The notes under the pieces were generated by a model. That model saw only the letters and a list, made by a program, of their open reading frames with translations. It was not told the DNA's origin and searched no databases. A DNA stretch of 64,000 nucleotides from positions 42,657,975-42,721,974 of the forward strand of contig NC_061804.1 in NCBI RefSeq assembly GCF_021462225.1, given 5' to 3'. The translations under genes were made by a program, and so were the position numbers. Shown in pieces: positions 1-12,392 of the stretch. This DNA is from Girardinichthys multiradiatus. Its lineage: Eukaryota > Chordata > Actinopteri > Cyprinodontiformes > Goodeidae. The stretch's first letter is position 1; the number at the start of each line of letters is the position of its first letter.

Positions 1-562
1 GGCTCTTGCGATGTCAAGTTTCATTGGCAGCAGTTTGCCCTATCTTCAACTACATATGATATTACTTTTCGCTTTCCATCAACTTTCTGGAGAAGCCTGT
101 GTGGAGATAAATAGTGACATTTTAAAGTGTTGTGTGGATTTGTTTGTACAGGTTCATGTCTGCATATGCTAATGACTGATTGGTAAATGCAGCATCCTGG
201 CTGTAGAGGTTGAATGTCTTTTACATGTAAGGCACATTTGCATGTGGATTCACAACTGACAGTATCTTCTATGTGTTTATAGTAAGACTCCAGCTTTGAG
301 GACTGTTGTCATTGGCCACACATTTAATATTGTGACTTCAAAAGAAAGGGCTGTTTCAAGATAGAGTTAGATTGAATCTTATCTGTACTGTTATCAATAT
401 GAGTGCAGAAAAAAAACATACAGCATTTGAGGAATCAATCAGCTGACTTATACTACATGAAAAAAGATTAACATGGTCAGTAACACTTGAACAACCTCCA
501 TTGAATTTTAAAGGCTGCCAGAAATAAATGTAACATTGTGTATTTTTTTTACATAGAGCACC
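1..562. other. AT-rich sequence, nothing recognised
   Basis: This is AT-rich non-coding sequence upstream of the robo 5' region. I see no coding similarity, RNA gene or clear repeat in it. Confidence 0.5.
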
Positions 563-1404
563 TACCGAAAGCATTCATATCCTTTGAATTTACAACTAAA
601 AACATTTATGTATTTTATTGGGACTTTATTTTATAAACTGAAAGAAAATAAATTTCCCCCTATTCACGAATACCCATCTGAAAAGTGTGGCATGCATTTG
701 TACTCTGTCATTTCTTCTCTGATCCCCCTACAAAACTGCCTTCAGAAGCCCTTATATAGGTTATCCAAAAATATGACTTACAACAACATTGACAAAACAC
801 AACAGTATTTTTTGAATACTAAAGAATGAAAGAATTTAATTGAATTAAGAATGGACAAACTAACGCACAACTGAAAGTCTAACATGATATGGCAAGGACA
901 GCATTAATCAGAGAAAACATTCATGGCAACTCTGAAGGAGCTGCAGAAACCCACAGCTAAAGCAAGATGAGCTGTTGACAGGGCATCTACATACATCTTC
1001 ATACATTTCACTAATCTGGTCTTTACAGAAGAGTGTCAAAAAGAAAATAATTGATGAAAGAAACCCATGAGTCTGGGTGGGTCACTGTCCAGCAGAACAA
1101 CAAGCTTTAATAGCCAGAGATACTATGGAATGGTGTAGATCAAACTTGGGTCATCTGTTGAAATGGTCCTGGCAATGTTTGGACATAAATTGAGAATCTG
1201 TGGAAAATTAATGTTCACAGACACTCTCCATCCAATGTGACTGAGTTTGGGCTAATTATTTTATTTAATGTTTTAAATAGCATGTACTTTCAGAATTCTT
1301 ACTCCTTTTGATGGTCTATCACATAGAATCCAATATACTGAATATGTAATCTGACAACATGTGAAAAGGTTTAAGGGATATGAATACTTCTGCAAGGTAC
1401 TGTA
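563..1404 (+). mobile_element. Decayed, internally deleted Tc1/mariner element
   Basis: The left edge (about 570-640) resembles a teleost Tc1 inverted repeat ('cattcatatcctttgaat', then 'tattttattgggacttta'). The right edge (about 1360-1404) carries the complementary form ('gaatacttctgcaaggta', then ctgta). Between them, 1080-1240 keeps degraded transposase sequence, including a stretch resembling the region around the third catalytic residue ('ttgagaatctgtgga'). The consensus is about 1.6 kb, so roughly half is missing. Many stops make it non-functional. The boundaries are approximate and the family call comes from recognising the terminal sequences. Confidence 0.65.
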
Positions 1405-1658
1405 CTTTTCCTCATTTCATATATGTGAACCTTTGACACAACAGCTTGCTTTCTTTTAAACTACTTTTTTTCTTCCATAGAAAGCAAAAAAAATAAAAAA
1501 TAAAAAAAGGCTGATGTTAGCTGCATGACGCATAAAGTTATATCAGATGACACATAGGAATCAGGGAGAATAATGATGTATCAGGACACGTTGGGCTCAA
1601 GGTATGGATGACCCTAGAAAATGAGATCCAGTCTGGTACACAGTGTTAGTCATTGTCA

Positions 1659-1914
1659 CGGCGACTGTGGCTCAGTAGGAGTAGTCGTCTTGCAATCAGA
1701 AGGTTGTGGGTTTGACTCCAGCTTCCTCCTGCCATATGTCAATGTGCCCTTGGGCAAGGCACTTAACCTCAAGTTGCCTACTGATCTGCGTATCGGTGTA
1801 TGAATGTGTGAGTGTTAGTGAGTGTGATTGGGTGAATGTGGCTCTAGTGTAAAGCGCTTTGAGCGGTCTGTATGACTGGAAAAGTGCTATATAAGTTCAG
1901 TCCATTTACCATTT
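1659..1914 (+). mobile_element. tRNA-derived SINE with an L2-type 3' tail
   Basis: The head is tRNA-like: a box A-like 'tggctcagtagg' near 1670 and a box B-like 'ggtttgactcc' near 1710, one base from the consensus GGTTCGANTCC. The body includes 'cttgggcaaggcacttaacc', a segment common in teleost SINEs. The 3' end ('aaagcgctttgagcgg' to 'aaaagtgctatataa') closely resembles the 3' end of the L2-like LINE ending near 13700, as expected if the SINE uses LINE machinery in trans. There is no coding capacity. The 60-aa frame inside it is chance. Confidence 0.8.
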
Positions 1915-2539
1915 GCCCAGTAGGTGATCCATCATGAAGGCTGGCTCCAACTCTAACCTGCTCCTAGATCTGCTCTTTAAATATAGTCTTATTCTTTAGC
2001 TTTTAATACTGTGTGAAGCACCTTTCTGTTGTTATTCCTTTTGAAGTCACTTCTAATAATTTATTTTTAGCGTTTTTCTGTTGTTTCTTGAATAAACTTG
2101 ACTACATCTCATCATGTTTAAGTAGAAACATCCTTTAAATCCCATGAAGTCTGCAATAATTTTGAGTGTGCTGGCCCTTTAAAAACGCTTTGGGCTGTAA
2201 AGCTAAACATTAGGCGAAAGTAAGCAGAACATGTTTCCGGGACGGGAGCGTATAATTTTCCAACTTTTCCCACACGGAAATAGAAACTTGTGCCAAATAG
2301 CAAAAAAATAAATCTTTTTTGTATTCCAACAGTATTGTTGCAATAGCATAAATGTCTAAGAATAATTTTCATCTATAAAATAAGAGAAATATAATTAATT
2401 AATAGAAAAATGACCAAACTAAGAACTCGTAGTTATGATTATCAGTTTTCGCAGCTGCTCTTTTCCTCACTAAAACATGGGATAGATATCTGACTGACTG
2501 ATGAAACTCTTACTGCAGGATGTCCATCACATTTATTCC

Positions 2540-3143
2540 AACGCTTTGTTGCTGCATAATTGTATTTTGAAAGTCCCTCCGGAAGTTCTCTATGTAACAG
2601 CGGACACTCTGTGACTGTGCTTTGCTCCGGGACCGCGCTGCTTTGTGATGAGGCTGTGATTCAGTCAGTCCCAGCAGCAGAGCCGAACACAGAGGAATTA
2701 GATGGGGCAGCGTGTCTAACAGTGTCTGTTTCTTCTCAGCGCCATGACTTTATCTCACCTCCGACCTGTTCGTCTCCCAGAGAAGCTTTTTTTCTCTTAG
2801 TATTTTCCTGAAATAACGGTACACGGAGGGCTTGTTGCCACTCGCAGCGGCTTCCCTCCTCACCTGCGTGCTGCTTTGTGCGGACCATCCGGAGCGGACT
2901 GGCGGAGACTTTTGAAAGCGGTGTCCGGGAGAAAAGTTACCCTGTGGGATGTTTGAGCTTCGGCTTCCATCCTGCAGCGTCTAGGATGCTGCCTGAGGAG
3001 TTAGATGCTGGTTGCGCAGATTTCTCTCCATGAATTGGAGATAACTTGGATATACGACCGTTGAACAGCCACACTGTTACCCCACAGTGTTCATGCTCTG
3101 AGGACTGTCAGCAGCCGTGTCTACCTATGAAGAATCCCAGCAC
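2540..3143 (+). promoter_or_regulatory. Candidate robo promoter and 5' UTR
   Basis: This stretch is richer in GC and CpG than its AT-rich surroundings and lies immediately upstream of the robo signal-peptide exon, so it probably contains the transcription start and 5' leader. I cannot place the start site. Several short upstream ORFs begin at ATGs near 2948, 2987, 3030, 3092 and 3127, all closing quickly, which would be expected to damp translation if the transcript starts upstream of them. No splice signal is needed between this region and the start codon. Confidence 0.5.
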
Positions 3144-3147
3144 ATGA
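3127..3147 (+). other. Six-codon upstream ORF overlapping the robo start codon
   Basis: An ATG at 3127 opens a six-codon frame (M-K-N-P-S-T) that stops at TGA 3145-3147. The stop overlaps the proposed robo start at 3144 in the arrangement ATGA, and a second in-frame robo ATG follows at 3147. This geometry could allow termination followed by reinitiation, but function is inferred. Confidence 0.55.
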
Positions 3148-3210
3148 TGGAGAGCAGCCTGATTCTGGTTCCTGTGCTCATTTTCTTTGCTCTGGAAACT
3201 TTGGCATCTG
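3144..3210 (+). CDS. robo: Roundabout receptor, exon 1 (signal peptide)
   Basis: The exon codes for 22 residues plus one base of the next codon. It starts Met-Met-Glu-Ser-Ser, followed by a hydrophobic run (LILVPVLIFFAL) and a small-residue region (ETLAS), which is a typical secretory signal peptide. A donor GTAAGT follows directly at 3211, leaving phase 1. Joined to the acceptor at 30670, the split codon becomes Gly and the protein reads on as S-R-P-R-L-E-D, the known mature N-terminus pattern of Robo receptors (G-S-R-x-x-x-E-D). Either ATG (3144 or 3147) could be used. The call depends on this splice match, because signal peptides themselves are not conserved. An upstream alternative first exon cannot be excluded, since Robo genes use several promoters. 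Confidence 0.75.
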
Positions 3211-3267
3211 GTAAGTTTTAGCTGAGCTGTGGATGGTTGTTGGACGAGTTTGCACTGACGGTGCCTC

Positions 3268-3366
3268 TATACAGAGCCTTTCAAATGAATTTATACCCCT
3301 TTATTTTTTCTTTTACCTTAGTCACATTACAAACACAAACTTGAATAGATTTTAATGTGACAGCAT
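3268..3366 (+). mobile_element. Tc1-like terminal repeat fragment
   Basis: The segment 'cctttcaaatgaatttatac', followed by a T-rich stretch, 'cacattacaaacacaaac' and 'gattttaatgtgacag', resembles the outer part of a teleost Tc1 inverted repeat. It is a short orphan fragment lying about 60 bp downstream of robo exon 1. No opposite end was found. Confidence 0.45.
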
Positions 3367-5149
3367 AAAGGGCAGTGACTGTGAGGGGTTTCCCCTTTCC
3401 GGTGGTCCTACAGCAGTGAGGCTGTTGATTGCACTGGATTTTTTTTTAGAGGTAGAATGAAGGGAGCTGAAAACAAATGCACACCTCATTTTTCAGATCT
3501 TTATTTGTTAAAAAAAAGTTGAACACCACATGAATGTCAGTCAGTTAGTAACCAGCAACTAATCCTCTTCGGTGATGTCATTTAAAGGCCACTTAAACCA
3601 GCAGACATCAGAGAGGCCCAAATGAAGCTTCACCATGTGTCCTGCCCAGGGGACACTGGCTTCACACCAACATCTGCTCCCCACAGAAATAAACATTTAT
3701 CACTATTATCAGACCCATTAGGTGAAAGGATTGGCCTATCATGGCTACAATGCAGCACTGAGACAAAAACATTTAATCCAGCCCTGCTGGCCAGTATGGC
3801 AGCGTTAGAAGACGGATTTTCCTCCAGGATGGTATAAAGGTGTGATGTGATTGTGTAGCAAGTTCAGGGATGTGGATGCTGAATGTGTTGCGCTGGGCTT
3901 CTGTATGTCCGTTTTCTGGAAATCGGCCTTCAGAGAAGCCCTCTTGGCAGGACTGTAACACAGAATACTGCCTTTTGTTGTTTAATGACTTTTTATGCCT
4001 CTGTAATTAAAGATAAGTATACATCAGTTTTAATTTGAGCTTTTAGCTGAGCAAGGTGCTATTGTCTGTTCACTAGAGTGCATAAGCCTAATGATAATGC
4101 TCTAATCCCTGACCAGCCACACTTATTCCAGCCTAATACTACATGATCATTTTATGGCCTAAACCAGTTGTCCCTGTTATTGTTCTTATTTAATTGTAGA
4201 ACCATTAAAATGTGGCTTTGTTTGGGTGATCTGACATGTTTAGAATTCCTATCATTAAGCCAGATCTGAACCTCATATCACCTTGTAAATATCTTTCCAA
4301 GGAAATTTTGTTGCCTCACAGCAACTTTCTACCAGTTGAACACGGACCCTTATCTGTATATATAGAACATTCAGTTGCAGTGTTAAATAAAACAAGAATT
4401 TGGGGAAGAAGATTTTCTGTAATCCATGATTATGTGAATAAAATCACAATCATTACAGATCTCTGAAGCTTTGAAGCGTAGTTTATAAGTTTAGTCAGGG
4501 TCTAGGTTGGGATCTTGGCAAGGCCATTCCAGAAGCTTCCTGTTAACCTGTTCTATGATATTATTTTATGCTTCATATAATTAACTTGTTTAGCTCTTTT
4601 GTGTTGCAAGCTCCAACTTTCTCACTGCTGTTTTGAGGTTAGGTTGAAGAATTTATAGGCAATGCTTTTTTCATCATTATTCCATCTACTTTGTACATTG
4701 CACTGGTGCCACTGGCAGCAAAAAAAAAAATAAAAAAATATAACAGTTGGGAGAATATCCTTTGAGGCTACACCTCTTAACTCAAGTATGATTTAACTCC
4801 TCTAAACACATCTTATGAGAAACAGCTCAGATTTACCATAAAACGTCTCTCCAGAGGGTATTTGTCTTGTCCATGAGGGCAAATGTCATCTGAGCTTAAA
4901 AGTTGATTTTTTTTTAAGGCAGAGTACCATTTTTGTTCGACATCCTCTAAGTCGATGGCAATCTAAAGCTATCTTTTCTACTGACAGTAATGCTGCTGTT
5001 CCAGCAGCTTCCAGTTTATGATTGCCCTGAGCCTTGGTGGTTCCTGGCTTGTTCCTGAACATCTTAACCAGTATCCTTTTATCTGATGCTGATGATGTGG
5101 ATGATGCATTTGATTAGGGTTAGCTTATGTACAGCTGTTTGAGCTGATC
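3367..5149. other. Intronic sequence, mostly unrecognised
   Basis: No gene or RNA is recognised. The stretch 4500-5060 has a faint resemblance to eroded DNA-transposon sequence ('gggatcttggcaaggccatt'), but I cannot assign it. Confidence 0.35.
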
Positions 5150-5312
5150 TCTAAATTTCCCTCAGGTATGAGTGTGTGTTGATGAGTGTTTGTCCTGTGT
5201 TGCCCCAGAATAGATTGGCAAAATGTCTAGGGTGTACCCTACCTCTTAGGCACCCCTCATATCCTGGAACCCTGCATGGATAAGCGGATATAGACAGTGG
5301 ATGAATGGATGG
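5150..5312 (+). repeat. 3' part of a dispersed teleost repeat ending in GGAT units
   Basis: The stretch 'agggtgtaccctacctctta', then 'catggataagcggatataga' and 'ggatgaatggatggatg', matches the 3' half of a widespread teleost repeat whose tRNA-like end appears in reverse at 32098-32365. The terminal GGAT repeats are typical of its tail. The 89-aa minus-strand frame here is a shadow. Confidence 0.55.
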
Positions 5313-8300
5313 ATGTTTGAACTGATGGTCTCCCAATCTGTGGTTAAGACATGGCTCTAAATGACGCTCTGAGTGTAGGTCAATCCCCTCAGTGCTGTCA
5401 TACAAATCCTCATTTGCCATTCATGCTCATAAAAAGTGTTTATAAACTTCTAACAGGACTGAATGCGACTACGATGCTGCCAACAAGAGACACGACAGAG
5501 TTAGTGACGATGCATTCTCGTCTGGCAATGCTCCACTGCTGAGGCTTCCCTTTACAAGGCTGTAAACACTGGCTAAGAAACCAGAGCAGATGAACGCAGC
5601 ATCTGTGAAAATGCTCCTTCAGTGACTTCATATGCTCCTCAGGGACTACAAAGGCTGGAATAAAGCTCCTCATTTTCACCTTCACAAAGCACACTGACTT
5701 TAAAACAAGTGCACACTGCTTTTAGTGACGCTAAAGTCTGCTAGAGTCTTTTAATTTTAATTTGCTTAAACAGGCTATTGAAATAAATAAAATTTCACCG
5801 GGGTTAAACCATAAAATGGGTCTTTCCACCCATTTTCTGTTTCCTTTTGATATCTGATGGAGCATTTCCTGTGGAGGCAGAGTCATGTTTCAGTCTTCTG
5901 CTCATTAGACTGTTTGGTCAGTAAGGGGACACTGCTGTCTCAGTCAACACAGCACTCTCCGTCCCCAGTGACCATCAACAGGCCATGTGTTTGCCATGCA
6001 CTTCAGTGAAGGGACTTCCAGGCTGGGGTTTCAAACTGCCCCCTTGTTGTCTCATGGTTGTCTGCAAACAGAGCCGTAACCAGATCAAACAGGCTGCACC
6101 AAACCATGGTACCCATGCTGTAATTACGGCTTGAGTCTACAGCCCCATTTCCTTTAGGGACGGAAGTGCGTGGGGCGGAATGTGGCTGAAACCGCACCGT
6201 TACTGATTTCACTTACAAACTTCATTCTTTGTTATTGGTGATCAAGAATTTGAATATGAATCATTTCAGCCAGACTTGCTGCCATCTAGGTGTGAGCAGG
6301 TATGAGATACTAACCTTGGTAAAATTCCAAGGATTCCATGTTTTCAATATGATCTAACTGCTTTTAAGTGAAAACCACATTTTGTCCTACTGCATCTTCA
6401 ATAATTTGGGATATTAATTATAACAGTTACAATAATGTTATTCATAACAGTTATTTGTTCTTATTTTAGCACACTAGTTTGCTTATTGTGCCATATATTA
6501 CACCTCTTTTCTGTTCTTGTCTTTATAAAATAACACATGTATGGCAAGCTAAGATTAACTGGTTAGTTAGGCTATCTGTTCAGGTAGCCTGCCTGCAGGC
6601 ATCTGCTTTACAGACATGCCGCCTGTAGTCGGTCAAATGTAGCGTTAAAAGAGTCATAGGTGACACTCCTGGTATTTCCACACCGTAGATGTTTATGTTT
6701 TTTTGTGATCAGAAGAATTTCCAACCAGTTGAATGCAGTCCTCTTATTTCTGCTGAACTGGCAGTGTGTAGCAACAGGTAGGGGTGGGGCTGTGCTGGGT
6801 TATTGTATGTCTCATACAGTCATAGAAAACTCCAGGCTATTCCTGGGCTGGTATGTGATTATATTATTTACACACAATTTTTAAGCAAAATGTATCACAC
6901 CATCAAATTGCTTTTTAAAAAAGGAAAAGTATCAAGTGTCCTTCCTGCTGCATAAATAATTTAATATGTAGCCTTTTACAGTTATGATGATGTTATGATG
7001 ACTGTAGGAAAAATATAGAAAAATTACCCATTAGCATAAAGTTTTCTAGTGATTATTGTGCAGAATGATATATCTTTTTGATGTTCTCCTTGCTATAACA
7101 AGTTGATAAAAGCTGGGTAATTAGTTGGGTTATCTGCTTCTCTGTAAGCAACACGACAACGGGTGGGGGAGGGGCAACTCAATGCTTTATAAAGCTGGAG
7201 AAACTCCGGTCATATTAGCACGTTTTCTAGGCTCTCATTACAAAGACTAATCTGTCTGATGGAAAATATTTGAAACAATGCCATCCATGACTGGCATCTT
7301 TATAAAAGTATCTCAAACTGTAGCAATGATGTGACGGAACGCTTTTGTTATTTTGAGACTAACTTTATACTAGTAGCCGGCCCATGTCTATCGCCATCCA
7401 TAGAACCTTGCAAGGTGTTTGATCAGGCTTTCAGTGGATTGGTCAAGGACTAACTGAGAAGAGAAAAGGTTTTTCACAAAATGAGGAACCCTTGAAAAAT
7501 GTGAAACAATAGCATTTCCTTTAGACAGACAATCAACGCATTAGCAGATTTTAGCAATAAAACACATTTTCTCCTGTTTTTTTGCCAAGTTCAAAATCAG
7601 TTACATACGTTCCAGTTTGATCCTGTTCATAATACTGTGTCGTCAAATTTAGGAGCAACTTAATGCAGAATTAGCCCAGATCTAGTTATCATTCATCCCA
7701 ATATTATAGGCAGTATTGATGGCTCACAGCAGTGTAGTAAACTCCTGTTTTTCTATTGGCATATTCCTAATGTCTGTTTCTTATGGAGAGAAAACAGAGA
7801 TGTGAAGAAACCTCTGTAGTGGTTTTGGAGAACAAACAATGAGCTTAATGTCCTCCTCCTCCACCTGCCTGCCCATCTGTTCTTTGCAGATCAATTAGTC
7901 TGTCAATAGCTGCAGTATGATACGTCCACAGGAGCCACTGTAGAGTATTCAAGGCAGAATCCTAATTAGTGCTGACTGACAAGTCTGAGCAAAGAAATAA
8001 ACATCCATTTCGTGTCATCACAGCATCAGCCTGCTGAGTTGGCTGTTTGAAGCTGAGCTCTATATGTTTTCAGTCACGGACGATGTACTAAATTTAGAAA
8101 TCTGAAACAAGACAAAAAACATTGGGGTTAGATATGCTGAGATGCCTGTCAGTGAACAGCCCACTTCTTATGTAGACTTTAAAAATAGCATTTCCAGGTT
8201 CCAAAGTTCTAAATATCCATTACACAACTGTCTAACAATCTTCATGCAACTTGGAAAGGAAAAGAACTGCTGCTGACTGTGGGTTGTTCCTGCCTGTAAA

Positions 8301-8642
8301 CCTACAGGTGCCTGTCTCCTCTGATATTAATGTTTATTGGTACATAGAGGAACACAAAAGACACACGATGGGGTGCTAGAGTCTAAAGTCACGCAATGGG
8401 ATGGAACTCCTTTCAACAGTGATCCAAGTCAGCTCACCCATTCCCTTAGAGGTCTAAAGAGCAAATGTCCTGGGCGTGGGGTGGGCAAGGGGGGGTTTGC
8501 GTTGATGGCCTAGACTTGCATACTTAAGTCCAAAATCACCAAAAACCAAACTATTTCCAGTCATGGGCAAATTATGCCACCTCACGAAGTCTGATTTATT
8601 TTCACAGTTCTGTAAATGAGTGCATATTTTCACTATTAACTA
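5313..8642. other. Intronic sequence without recognised features
   Basis: This is about 3.3 kb of AT-rich intron. I see no exon, RNA gene or clear mobile element, only short scattered frames with no recognisable motifs. Regulatory elements may exist but cannot be identified from sequence alone. Confidence 0.45.
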
Positions 8643-11193
8643 CAGGGACGTGCACAGATAGACACCAGGTGGGGCTAGAGCACCTGCCGTTTTCCCTCTG
8701 AAACAAAAAAGTGCCCTAATGATGATTTGTTTTCTTTTTTCAACAGTGTAGCTTTAGTGTGTGGCCCAAGGTAGCATTCCTAGATTTAAAAACTATTACC
8801 AATGCCGCTAACTTTTATACTTTTGCACGACAACACCCCCCTCTCACTTCCCCCCTGCTCGGCCCCATGTCCCTCTAGCAGACATGTGAACTCAGAGGCG
8901 TGCTCGATGGTGCAACGCTTCTCTCATCCACCCTGCCCTTGTGACCGGCAGGGTGCCCATCCAGGATCAAACCAGTGCAGCTTCAAAGGAGGAGGAGAAA
9001 GATGATGAAGAAAGGTCATAGTCGATACCAGAGTCATGTTAAGAGACAAGCTTTTCGGAAAGAACTGTCTTAATGCTCAGATTTGTTGTTTTTTTTAAAT
9101 ATATATTTTACTAATAATAATAATATGAATATTAATAATAATAATAATATATTATTATTATTACACTAATGATAATTTGTTTGTAGAAAAAGTAGTTATG
9201 TGGTAGGGTGTTGATTTTTGGCCTTGACAGTCAATGAGTCAGTGAGGGAGTCTTCATGTTGTAATTGTTGGTCTTCTAGGCAGCCAGGGCAGGTGGCCCA
9301 GGGAAGCAGCTCAATGCTGTCCTGTAATAGGCCATTTATGAACATGGAAGATGAGGCAGAAGAAGTTATCACAGTCAGAAGCCAGAATGTCAGAATCTAA
9401 AGCATGGATAGCCACAGAAACAGTGCTCTCTCATAATGAAAGTGAAGGTGAGATGGAAAGAGAACAAGAAAGCCATGAAGAAGAACTAGATGTGTGTGAA
9501 AGAGATGACACAATTGCAAAGCTACGTATTATGCAATATCTGACAGATCCTTCCCATGTTGAAGCATTTCACATCAAGTGCAATGACAGCTACATTTCCA
9601 TGTGCTGCAGTGTGGGTCATTCTCAACCAGATATGACATTTCCCAAAAATGATAATGGGCGGTCATTCCAAAAACAATGGTTCTCTGGGAATGAGTGGTT
9701 GGAGTACTCACCTACTACTGATTCAATTCACTGTTTTAGTTGTCGGCTTTTCCTCTCTGAAGAAAAATATAAAAAAAAACAGCATGGACAACTTGTGGCA
9801 TAAAAAATGGAACACTGCTCTTAAAAAAAATCAATCAACTCTCAGGCACAGAGATGCACATGAAAAGCATGGTTAGGTGAAGCAGTTACCAGACAAAGGC
9901 ATTCCAGTCTACCTTTGATGTTTTAGATATAAAGGGGGTGGAAGTTAGAGAGCGAGAGAGACAGACAGAGAAATCCTGACCAGGCTAATTGATCTCACAG
10001 TATGTCTTGCGCGACAGGGACAAGCTTTCCGAGGTAGTGATGAGAGCACATCTAGTAACAACCGTGGTAACTTTCTTGAACTGGTAGGTGTATTTTCCAG
10101 ATATGACAGTGTGCTGAAAATGCATATAGAGAAAGTTGCCAATGTAGAAGCCATTAAGACGAGGCCCCAGGTGTCAATGCTTTCTAATAGAAGCCAAAAT
10201 GATATAATTGCAGTGCTGGTTACTTACATCCGGAAGGAGATACAAGTTGAAATAAAAGAGGCTGACATGTATTCCATCCTACATGATGAAACCTCTGATG
10301 TTTCGCATCAAGAACAAGTATCATTTATAGTGCGCTATTTTCATAAAATGCAAATAAAGGAGAGATTCATTGAGGTGTTCAACGTCGACGCAACTACGGG
10401 TCAGGATCTGGAGAATAGTGTGCTTTCGCTCCTGAAGAATGGCCTAGAGCTGAAGAATATGTATGGCCAAGGCTATGAGGGAGCAGCTAACATGAGTGGC
10501 ATGTATAAAGGTCTTCAAGTCAGAATACGTGCACACAGTGAGAAGGCCCTCCATGTGCGCTGCAAAGCACACTGTCTAAATCTAGTCTTGGTGGAAGCTT
10601 CTAAGTCCAACAAGCATTTTGTCACATTTTTCAATTTTGTGGAGAAATTATATGCTTTTTGTACTGGTTCTCCAAAGCGTCATGCTGCCTTGGTGAAATG
10701 GCAACAGTCCCAGTATCCTGGACAGCGTGTTATGGAACTCCAGCAGCTGTCAGGTACTCGAAGGGCCTGCAGGGAGGCAGCACTGAAGGCCCTCCAGAGA
10801 AACCTAAATGCTGTTTTAAAGCTCCTGGATGACACCATTGACAACAGTCCATCTCAGCTGGCTCGAGGTGATGCTCAGATGTACAGAAATGCCATTAACT
10901 TCCTATTCATTTTCTGCCTGGAAATCACCACACCAGTGTTCAAAGTCACTTCTCTGGCATCAGATTCTCTGCAGGAAGAATGGTTGGACCATAGCACTGC
11001 CTACAAGGTGAATGATGGTGTACTTCACACATTGCAAACCATGTGGTCTGAGGAGAGGTTTGGGGAGATATTTGGATGTGTAGCAGAGAAGGCAAAGAAC
11101 CTCAACATTGCAGTACCTACTGTAGTGCCTGGTCAGGAGAGGAAACGAAAAGTGGCAATGCGTTTACAGTCCAGTCCAACAGTGTCTCAAGTA

Positions 11194-12392
11194 CAGGGGT
11201 TGGACAATGAAACTGCAACACCTGTCATTTTAGTGTGGGAGGTTTCATGGCTAAATTGGACCAGCCTGGTAGCCAGTCTTCATTGATTGCACATTGCACC
11301 AGTAAGAGCAGAGTGTGAAGGTTCAATTAGCAGGGTAAGAGCACAGTTTTGCTCAAAATATTGAAATGCAAACAACATTATGGGTGACATACCAGAGTTC
11401 AAAAGAGGACAAATTGTTGGTGGACATCTTGCTGGTGCATCTGTGACTAAGACATCAAGTCTTTGTGATGTATCAAGAGCCATGATATTCAGGGTAATGT
11501 CAACATACCACCAAGAAGGATGAACCACATCCAACAGGATTAACTGTGGACGCAAGAGGAAGCTGTCTGAAAGGGATGTTTGGGTGCTAACCCGGATTGT
11601 ATCCAAAAAACATAAAACCACGGCTGCCCAAATCACGGCAGAATTAAATGTGCACCTCAACTCCTGTTTCCACTAGAACTGTACTGTCGGTCGGGAGCAC
11701 CACAGGGTCAATATACACAGCCGGGCTGCTATAGCCAAACCTTTGGTCACTCATACCAATGCTAAACGTCGGTTTCAATGGTGCAAGGAGCGCAAATCTT
11801 GGGCTGTGGACAATGTGAAACATGTATTGTTCTCTGATGAGTCCACCTTTACTATTTTCCCCACATCCGGGAGAGTTACGGTGTGGAGAAGCCCCAAAGA
11901 AGCGTACCATCCAGACTGTTGCATGCCCAGAGTGAAGCATGGGGATGGATCAGTGATGGTTTATGCTGCCATATCATGGCATTCCCTTGGCCCAATACTT
12001 ATGCTAGATGGGAGCGTCACTGCCAAGTACTATTGAACCATTCTTGAGGACCACGTGCATCCAATGGTTCAAACATTGTATCCTGAAGGCGGTGCCGTGT
12101 ATCAGGATGACGACTGGTGAAAGATTGGTTTGATGAACATGAAAGTGAAGCTGAACATCTCCCATGGCCTGCACAGTCACCAGATCTAAATATTATTGAG
12201 CCACTTTGGGGTGTTTTGGAGGAGCGAGTCAGGAAACGTTTTCCTCCACCAGTATCACGTAGTGACCTGGCCACTATCCTGCAAGAAGAATGGCTTAAAA
12301 TCCCTCTGACCACTGTGCAGGAGGCCCTACACCATACTAATAAATTATTGTGGTCTAAAACCAGGTGTTTCAGTTTCATTGTCCAACCCCTG
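11194..12392 (+). mobile_element. Tc1/mariner element (DD36E-type family), inserted in hAT
   Basis: The ends are 'caggggttggacaatgaaac' at 11194 and its inverse, finishing 'gtccaacccctg' at 12392. Both sides are flanked by TA (11192-11193 and 12393-12394), the target duplication of this superfamily. Length is 1199 bp. It is the same family as the element at 49361-52200. The insertion interrupts the hAT transposase reading, so it is younger than the hAT copy. Confidence 0.9.
11380..12340 (+). pseudogene. Tc1/mariner transposase pseudogene (DD36E family)
   Basis: The sequence reads M-G-D-I-P-E-F-K-R-G from ATG 11380, through a paired helix-turn-helix region, LFSDESTFT (first Asp) and AQSPDLNIIEPLWG (Glu region). 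It has a stop at about 11521 where the relative at 51049-52014 has Arg, another stop near 12035, and a deletion near 12110 that removes the second catalytic Asp. It cannot encode an active enzyme. Confidence 0.85.
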
